A stretch of DNA of 18,103 nt from an uncultured bacterium (lineage in GTDB: Bacteria; Spirochaetota; Spirochaetia; Sphaerochaetales; Sphaerochaetaceae): contig CAJMOS010000060.1 in assembly GCA_905215015.1 (NCBI GenBank), positions 1 to 18,103 on the forward strand, written 5' to 3'. The stretch's first letter is position 1; each line of letters opens with the position of its first letter. This document shows positions 14,737-18,103 of the stretch, in pieces. The notes below the pieces were generated by a model. It did not search any database. It saw nothing but the letters and a program-made list of their open reading frames with translations, and was not told the DNA's origin. The position numbers and the translations under genes were made by a program.

Positions 14737-15741
14737 ATGAAAAAAAGTGTATTGGTTGGATTGCTGGTATCTCTCGCGCTGGCTGCTGTTGGCGCCCAGG
14801 GCACAAAAGAGGGAGCCGCGTCCGGTTCTGCCGGGCAGAAACTGCAGACCCTGAACGTCGCTTACATGCCCAACTACGCGTCGCTGTACAACGTGGTTGC
14901 CGCTGATCGCATGGGCTACTTCGCCGAAGAAGGCCTCAAGGTCAATTTGGTGCAGTTCGCTGACGGCCCGACCGAGATTTCCGCCATGGAGAGCGGCTCG
15001 ATCGATGTCGCCTATATCGGACCGGGAGCCCACAAGCTCTGCATCAATGGGCGCGCGAAGGTGTTCTTGTTCGACCACCTCGGCTCGGCCGATGAGGTCA
15101 TCGTCCGCCCGAGCCGCGGCATCAAGACCGCGAAGGACCTGAAGGGCAAGACGGTCGGATATGCTTCCGGCACGAGCAGCGAGATGGTGCTTCGCATGGC
15201 CCTCGGCGATGCCGGCCTGACCATGGATGACATCGTCGCCATGGAGATGGATGCCTCTGGCCTGGTTTCCGCCATGACCAGCGGTTCCTTGGACGCATGT
15301 GCCACCTGGTCTCCCAGCACTGCCACAATCAAGAGCGCGCTGGGCAGCGACGCCGTGATGCTCTGCAACAACGCCACCTTCAGCGACCGCAGCGCCGCCA
15401 ACGCTTCCTGGATCTGCATGTCCAAGTACGCCGAGGAGCACAAGGATACGCTGGTCAAGGTCGCCCGCGCCCTGATCAAGGGTATGGACTATCAGAAGAC
15501 CCATCAGGAAGATGTCTGCAAGTGGGTTGCCGAGCTGATCGCCTCTGACTTCGACACCATCTACAACCAGCGCTTTGACGGTGCGTGGCTGACCGGTCCT
15601 GAGTTGAAGAAGCTGGTCGAGGACGGGGATGTCGAGAATTACTACGAAATCCAGAAGAAAGGGTTTGGACAGCAGGTCAACCAGGATGCGAAAGTTTCCG
15701 ATTACGTGCTCTTCGATATCATGAAGGAAGCGCTGAACTGA
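14737..15741 (+). CDS. ABC importer substrate-binding protein, NitT/TauT type
   Basis: The start at 14737 is chosen because of the excellent AAGGAGG at 14725-14731; the upstream in-frame ATG at 14698 lacks one and would bury the signal peptide. The 334-residue product has a signal peptide of about 20 residues and likely matures near AVGAQG; there is no lipobox cysteine. The mature part has the NMT1/SsuA-like periplasmic-binding fold: LNVAYMPNYASLYNVVAADR, GYFAEEGLKVNLV, then SGSIDVAYIGPG and TAKDLKGKTVGYASGTSSE. Possible ligands include sulfonates, taurine, nitrate or small heterocycles. The CATWSPS segment near residue 189 sits where sulfonate and pyrimidine binders show a similar WxP motif, so I cannot decide. 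It is the last gene of the operon. Confidence 0.91.
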   Translation: MKKSVLVGLLVSLALAAVGAQGTKEGAASGSAGQKLQTLNVAYMPNYASLYNVVAADRMGYFAEEGLKVNLVQFADGPTEISAMESGSIDVAYIGPGAHKLCINGRAKVFLFDHLGSADEVIVRPSRGIKTAKDLKGKTVGYASGTSSEMVLRMALGDAGLTMDDIVAMEMDASGLVSAMTSGSLDACATWSPSTATIKSALGSDAVMLCNNATFSDRSAANASWICMSKYAEEHKDTLVKVARALIKGMDYQKTHQEDVCKWVAELIASDFDTIYNQRFDGAWLTGPELKKLVEDGDVENYYEIQKKGFGQQVNQDAKVSDYVLFDIMKEALN

Positions 15742-15760
15742 CATCAGCCATATCTCCCTT

Positions 15761-15789
15761 AGGCGGGCCGGTCTTCCGGTCCGCCTTTT
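15761..15789 (+). terminator. Terminator of the ABC importer operon
   Basis: An 11-pair GC-rich stem (AGGCGGGCCGG with CCGGTCCGCCT, one G-T pair) has a TCTT loop and ends in TTTT, 20 nt after the stop codon. A second small inverted repeat, CTTTTGC at 15785-15791 with GCAAAAG at 15798-15804, follows immediately. Confidence 0.92.
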
Positions 15790-16097
15790 GCTGTCCGGCA
15801 AAAGAAGCGGTTTTCTGATGGGAGGGGAGAACCGCCACGTGGCCGGACCAAGGCTCTGCCGGCTTGATGCAGGAACCTTTCTCCTGGTTTTCGGGAAGTC
15901 CGGTATGTTCGGCAGTCTTTCCGTCTGGTTCCCCATCCTTCCTCCAACGCGCCCTTCCATTGGCCAACAGGTTCCTCAAAAGGAAGGCAAGCCCAACGAG
16001 CGAGGAAACAAAGCACACGTATGTTGGAAATCCAACATACTCCTCGCGTCGCTTCATGCTATGCCTTGGCTACAAAACAACGATAAGGAGACGCGAT
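15790..16097. other. Intergenic region upstream of the redox operon
   Basis: About 300 bp lie between the importer terminator and the DUF1858 gene without a supported gene. They hold the large palindrome at 16000-16047. A GTATGTT copy at 15903-15909 could be a lone half-site of that palindrome. I find no convincing -35/-10 pair; the promoter of the redox operon is expected here, so it may use an activator or another sigma factor. Confidence 0.4.
16000..16047. promoter_or_regulatory. Large palindrome upstream of the redox operon
   Basis: The inner repeat GTATGTTGGA (16019-16028) and TCCAACATAC (16031-16040) are exact 10-bp reverse complements around a 2-bp centre. An outer pair, GCGAGGA (16000-16006) and TCCTCGC (16041-16047), adds seven more complementary bases with a 12-nt bulge on the left. 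It ends 50 bp before the DUF1858 start. As DNA it is a strong candidate binding site for a dimeric regulator; as RNA it would form a stable hairpin in the leader. Which applies is not decided by the sequence, since the transcription start is unknown. Confidence 0.65.
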
Positions 16098-16307
16098 ATG
16101 GCGGTTACTGGAGATATGTTGGTAGGAAAGTTGGTGCAAGAGCACCCGGAAGTGGTGGATACCCTGCTGGAGAGCGGCATGCATTGCCTGGGTTGCCCCT
16201 CGAGCCAGATGGAGTCGTTGGCGGACGCTTGCTACGTGCATGGCCTCAATCCGGAAGAAGTGGTTTCGAAGGTCAATGCCCGGATCAGCCAGGGGGCGCG
16301 GGCATGA
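16098..16307 (+). CDS. DUF1858 redox-disulfide domain protein
   Basis: This is a 69-residue protein consisting of a single DUF1858 domain, the family named for association with hybrid cluster proteins (TIGR03980-like). The hallmark is GMHCLGCPSSQMESLADAC with Cys30 and Cys33 as a CxxC pair, and a third Cys45. The preceding helix PEVVDTLLESG and the following HGLNPEEVVSKVN fit the domain. These proteins are thought to act as small redox or cluster-handling partners; the biochemical role is not firmly established. AAGGAG lies 7 nt before the ATG at 16098; a longer frame upstream lacks similarity. The stop overlaps the next ATG (ATGA), so translation is coupled. Confidence 0.88.
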   Translation: MAVTGDMLVGKLVQEHPEVVDTLLESGMHCLGCPSSQMESLADACYVHGLNPEEVVSKVNARISQGARA

Positions 16308-16900
16308 GCAAGTTCCTTGGCCCGATCCACTATTGGCTGTATGGGAAAATCCAGCTGCAGGACGCCTTGGTCGCTGAGATTGCGGACTATGCCACCAAGA
16401 AGGGCTGGAAGTACGATCCAGACCTTGTGACGAGCGACCTTCGCCCGTTGGAGAGCCTGATCGACACCTCCAACATCCACGGCTGGCTGCAGGAGCGTAT
16501 CGCATCCAGCGAGAGCCGCTATGCGAAGCTGGTTTCCTGTCTCGTGGGAGAGGACGCGGGACGATTGGCGGAACTGGAACAGGTGGCCTATTCCTTCGGG
16601 GAACACCACAAGGTGCAGGCTGACGCCAACTGCAACGATGCCTACCACCAATTTGACGAGGTGCTTCTGAACGGCATGCCCTGCGACCGGGTCAACCAGG
16701 TGGTCGAGGGTGATGGTGACCGGTTCGTCTGGAAACAGACCCAGGACTTGCACGGCCATTTCTGGACCGAGGCCGGCGGCAAAGGCCAGTGGTACGATCA
16801 GCTCCGCATGCGGGTTATGGAGGGAATGCTTTCCGGTAGCGACCTGAAGATCACCAAGGAAGCGGATTCCGTGTTCGTGATTGAGAAAAAGGCGGCCTGA
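16304..16900 (+). CDS. Unrecognised His/Cys-containing protein in the redox operon
   Basis: This is a 198-residue soluble protein with no signal peptide or membrane segment, and apparently mostly helical. I have a vague memory of a GPIHxWLYxKIQLQ start in uncharacterised proteins of anaerobes, but I cannot name a family. Potential metal or redox residues are His9, His59, His101-His102, His115, His150 and His152, and Cys79, Cys110 and Cys127; the clusters SFGEHHKVQADANCNDAYHQF (98-118) and DLHGHFW (148-154) stand out. It sits between the DUF1858 gene (4-nt overlap) and the hemerythrin gene (1-nt gap), so a joint role is likely. The start is fixed by the coupled ATG at 16304; open frame upstream of this is out of register with the DUF1858 gene and has no ribosome binding site. 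Confidence 0.82.
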   Translation: MSKFLGPIHYWLYGKIQLQDALVAEIADYATKKGWKYDPDLVTSDLRPLESLIDTSNIHGWLQERIASSESRYAKLVSCLVGEDAGRLAELEQVAYSFGEHHKVQADANCNDAYHQFDEVLLNGMPCDRVNQVVEGDGDRFVWKQTQDLHGHFWTEAGGKGQWYDQLRMRVMEGMLSGSDLKITKEADSVFVIEKKAA

Positions 16901-16901
16901 G

Positions 16902-17456
16902 ATGCACTGGACCACCGAATGCATGATGGAGGAACATGCCAACATCAACCGCATGCTGGATGTCGTCGAGCGGGAGTGCGTCGCCATTCTGGACGGGAAG
17001 ACAATCGATCTCCCGTTCTGGGAGCAGGTGATTGCTTTCACCCGCCTGTACAGCGACAAGCATCATCACGGCAAGGAGGAACAATTCCTGTTCCCTGTCA
17101 TGGTGCGAAAGCTAGGCAGAGTCGGGGAGACGATGGTGACCCACGGCATGCTGGTCGAGCACGATTTGGGACGAAGCCACGTGAAAGACCTTGAGACATC
17201 GTTGGGACAATGGAAAGAAAAGCCGACCACGCTGGCCAAACTGGGAATCCTTGCCAATGCCATGGCCTATGTGAATCTGCTCAGGCTGCATACCAGCAAG
17301 GAAAACGATGTGGTCTACGCGTTCGCCGAACGGATGTTGGACGAGGATAGCTGGAAGGAAATCGACGCTTCTGCCAAAGCGTTTGAGGCCGACCCGAAAA
17401 ACGCGCAAGTCAAGGATACGTATCTCGCTTTGCTCGCCCGGTACGAACGCCGCTGA
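16902..17456 (+). CDS. Hemerythrin HHE-domain protein
   Basis: This is a 184-residue protein with a four-helix hemerythrin-like domain. The diiron ligand pattern is visible in order: His12 (EEHANINRML), the HHH at 54-56 with Glu60 (DKHHHGKEEQFLFP), His81 and/or His87 (THGMLVEHD), and His130 with Glu134 (RLHTSKEND). Such proteins bind oxygen, nitric oxide or redox-active iron; several protect against nitrosative or oxidative stress. The ATG at 16902 follows the previous stop by one base; a TTG at 16881 in the same frame is an alternative and would overlap the upstream gene. It ends the operon at a strong terminator. Confidence 0.9.
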   Translation: MHWTTECMMEEHANINRMLDVVERECVAILDGKTIDLPFWEQVIAFTRLYSDKHHHGKEEQFLFPVMVRKLGRVGETMVTHGMLVEHDLGRSHVKDLETSLGQWKEKPTTLAKLGILANAMAYVNLLRLHTSKENDVVYAFAERMLDEDSWKEIDASAKAFEADPKNAQVKDTYLALLARYERR

Positions 17457-17498
17457 AAAAAAGGCGCCTGGTCGCTGGTTGCAACCGGACGCCTTTTC
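17456..17498. terminator. Bidirectional terminator
   Basis: The exact stem AAAAGGCG (17459-17466) / CGCCTTTT (17490-17497) with an inner GGT/ACC pairing ends in TTTT on the plus strand and in seven T on the minus strand. It can end both the hemerythrin operon and the convergent minus-strand gene whose stop lies at its edge. Confidence 0.88.
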
Positions 17499-17805
17499 AT
17501 TGGATGATTGTATAGGACTTCACGTAAAAGGAACCATCCTCCAGGTCTGTCTGCGGATTCTGGCCTTTCTTTTGCTTTGTGCCTTTCAGCTTCAGCAACG
17601 TCCCCTGCTGGTTGAACAATTCCTCGCGGAGGATGGTGCCGGTGATGATGCCGTATCGCTTCCCGTCGCTGGTCTCGATGCCGAGCGAAGTCTGAGGTTC
17701 GGTGCCAAACACCTTGATGGTGCCCCTCAACGTCTTCGCGGAAAGGGGAAGTACGACTGCCATGCCGATGAGAGAGGCCATAAGAATACGCTTCATAGTT
17801 CGCAT
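17497..17805 (-). CDS. Small secreted protein of unknown function
   Basis: This is a 102-residue protein with an N-terminal signal peptide (MKRILMASLIG followed by a hydrophobic core, probable cut after LSA near residue 23). The mature part of about 79 residues reads as alternating beta strands: TLRGTIKVFG, SLGIETSDGKRYGII, GTLLKLKGTKQ and SFYVKSYTI, reminiscent of a small OB-like fold. No cysteine is present. Two ATGs compete: 17805 (MRTMKR) and 17796 (MKR). The second gives the more usual signal peptide. Neither has a Shine-Dalgarno sequence, and both lie inside an inverted repeat, which is odd for this window. I do not recognise the family. Confidence 0.68.
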   Translation of the reverse strand: MRTMKRILMASLIGMAVVLPLSAKTLRGTIKVFGTEPQTSLGIETSDGKRYGIITGTILREELFNQQGTLLKLKGTKQKKGQNPQTDLEDGSFYVKSYTIIQ

Positions 17806-17819
17806 TGTACCGAACTATG
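17794..17819. promoter_or_regulatory. Inverted repeat covering the start codon of the small secreted protein
   Basis: CATAGTTCG at 17794-17802 and CGAACTATG at 17811-17819 are exact 9-bp reverse complements with an 8-bp spacer. One candidate start codon is in the spacer and the other at the end of an arm. It may be a repressor operator or an mRNA hairpin limiting initiation. Confidence 0.55.
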
Positions 17820-17862
17820 TCATTTCGCTCAATAGAAAAACTTCGTCAGTCCAGTGGAGAGG

Positions 17863-18103
17863 TTAGCCGGCGACCACGAGCGCTGCCTCGTTGTCGAAGT
17901 GCAGTTTGACTGCTTCTCCTTCCTCCCAGACCGTCTCTTCCGGTTTGGAAGGCACAGAGGCGTTGACCACTTTGTCGATTCCCTCGATGGAAAGCTCGTA
18001 CTCGATATGGCTTCCGACAAAGATCGCGCTGACCACTTTGGCGGGGATTCCCTCGTTGTTTGCCGCAAGCACATCGATATTCTCCGGTCGGATGACCAGG
18101 ATG
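17863..18103 (-). CDS. potA: PotA-like ABC transporter ATPase, C-terminal TOBE part
   Basis: Only the last 80 codons are in the window; the nucleotide-binding domain lies beyond the right edge. The visible part starts with VIRPENIDV, the common entry to the TOBE_2 domain of PotA/FbpC/UgpC-type ATPases (usually IRPE), then GIPAKVVSAIFVGSHIEYEL, a beta-rich stretch and EGEAVKLHFDNEAALVV at the end. TOBE domains in this group modulate the ATPase and help regulate transport. The GSHIEYEL and final VKLHFD pattern fit best with polyamine-type (PotA) importers; other spermidine/putrescine-, iron- or sugar-type ATPases cannot be excluded. No clear terminator follows; a weak T run (GTTTTTC on the minus strand) lies about 20 nt after the stop. 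Confidence 0.82.
   Translation of the reverse strand, partial: ILVIRPENIDVLAANNEGIPAKVVSAIFVGSHIEYELSIEGIDKVVNASVPSKPEETVWEEGEAVKLHFDNEAALVVAG

Noticed and set aside
15719..16057. 112-codon minus-strand frame with a hydrophobic stretch near its start
   Set aside because: The hydrophobic stretch is partly encoded by the palindrome region, the end runs through the importer terminator into the binding-protein gene, and the ribosome binding site is weak. A small membrane peptide cannot be excluded but is not supported.
1..18103. CRISPR arrays, tRNA, rRNA, insertion sequences
   Set aside because: I looked for regularly spaced repeats, tRNA-like folds, rRNA-like sequence and transposase motifs and saw none.

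Overview
The window is about 18.1 kb of GC-rich bacterial DNA, densely coding on both strands. Several features point to a spirochaete close to Sphaerochaeta/Treponema: a periplasmic binding protein whose processed N-terminus reads AQGTKEGA, a typical look of that group; the style of the pfk and pgi genes; and short 4-nt-overlap operons. This assignment is an inference from recalled family resemblance, not from a search.

Left edge (1-1796): the C-terminal part of a sulfatase runs in from outside the window. Next comes a small exported protein of unknown function with its own near-consensus promoter, a palindrome at the predicted transcription start and a clear terminator. About 450 bp without a convincing gene follow; they hold several inverted repeats.

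Central minus-strand operon (9409 down to 1797): lacI-type regulator, 6-phosphofructokinase, NagB-like deaminase/isomerase, NagA deacetylase, class II fructose-bisphosphate-type aldolase, TPI-like isomerase and a LarA-like (nickel-pincer racemase superfamily) protein. All genes overlap or lie within 13 nt of each other, each with a recognisable ribosome binding site. Together they can spell a complete route from an N-acetylhexosamine 6-phosphate to triose phosphates, with a LarA homologue added at the end. Several enzymes are non-canonical at key positions: the NagB phosphate loop and Asp141 position, the Pfk donor-site motif, TPI loop 7, and one catalytic His of LarA. The operon may therefore act on a substrate other than plain GlcNAc-6-P. 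No transporter or sugar kinase for this pathway is in the window.

Divergent from the operon is pgi (9628-10899). The lacI-pgi intergenic region carries two good palindromes that are candidate operators. Convergent with pgi is a two-component system on the minus strand: a NarL-type response regulator and a multi-membrane-span histidine kinase. Divergent from the kinase is a SsuCB/TauCB-type ABC importer (permease, ATPase, substrate-binding protein) closed by a strong terminator.

Right part (15790-18103): a long palindrome precedes a compact three-gene operon of a DUF1858 CxxC redox protein, an unrecognised His/Cys-containing helical protein and a hemerythrin-type diiron protein. This looks like a redox, oxygen or nitric-oxide stress module, and it is the best candidate here for an undescribed system. 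A bidirectional terminator separates it from a small secreted protein read on the minus strand, whose start codon lies inside a 9+9 bp inverted repeat. The window ends in the C-terminal TOBE part of a PotA-like ABC ATPase.
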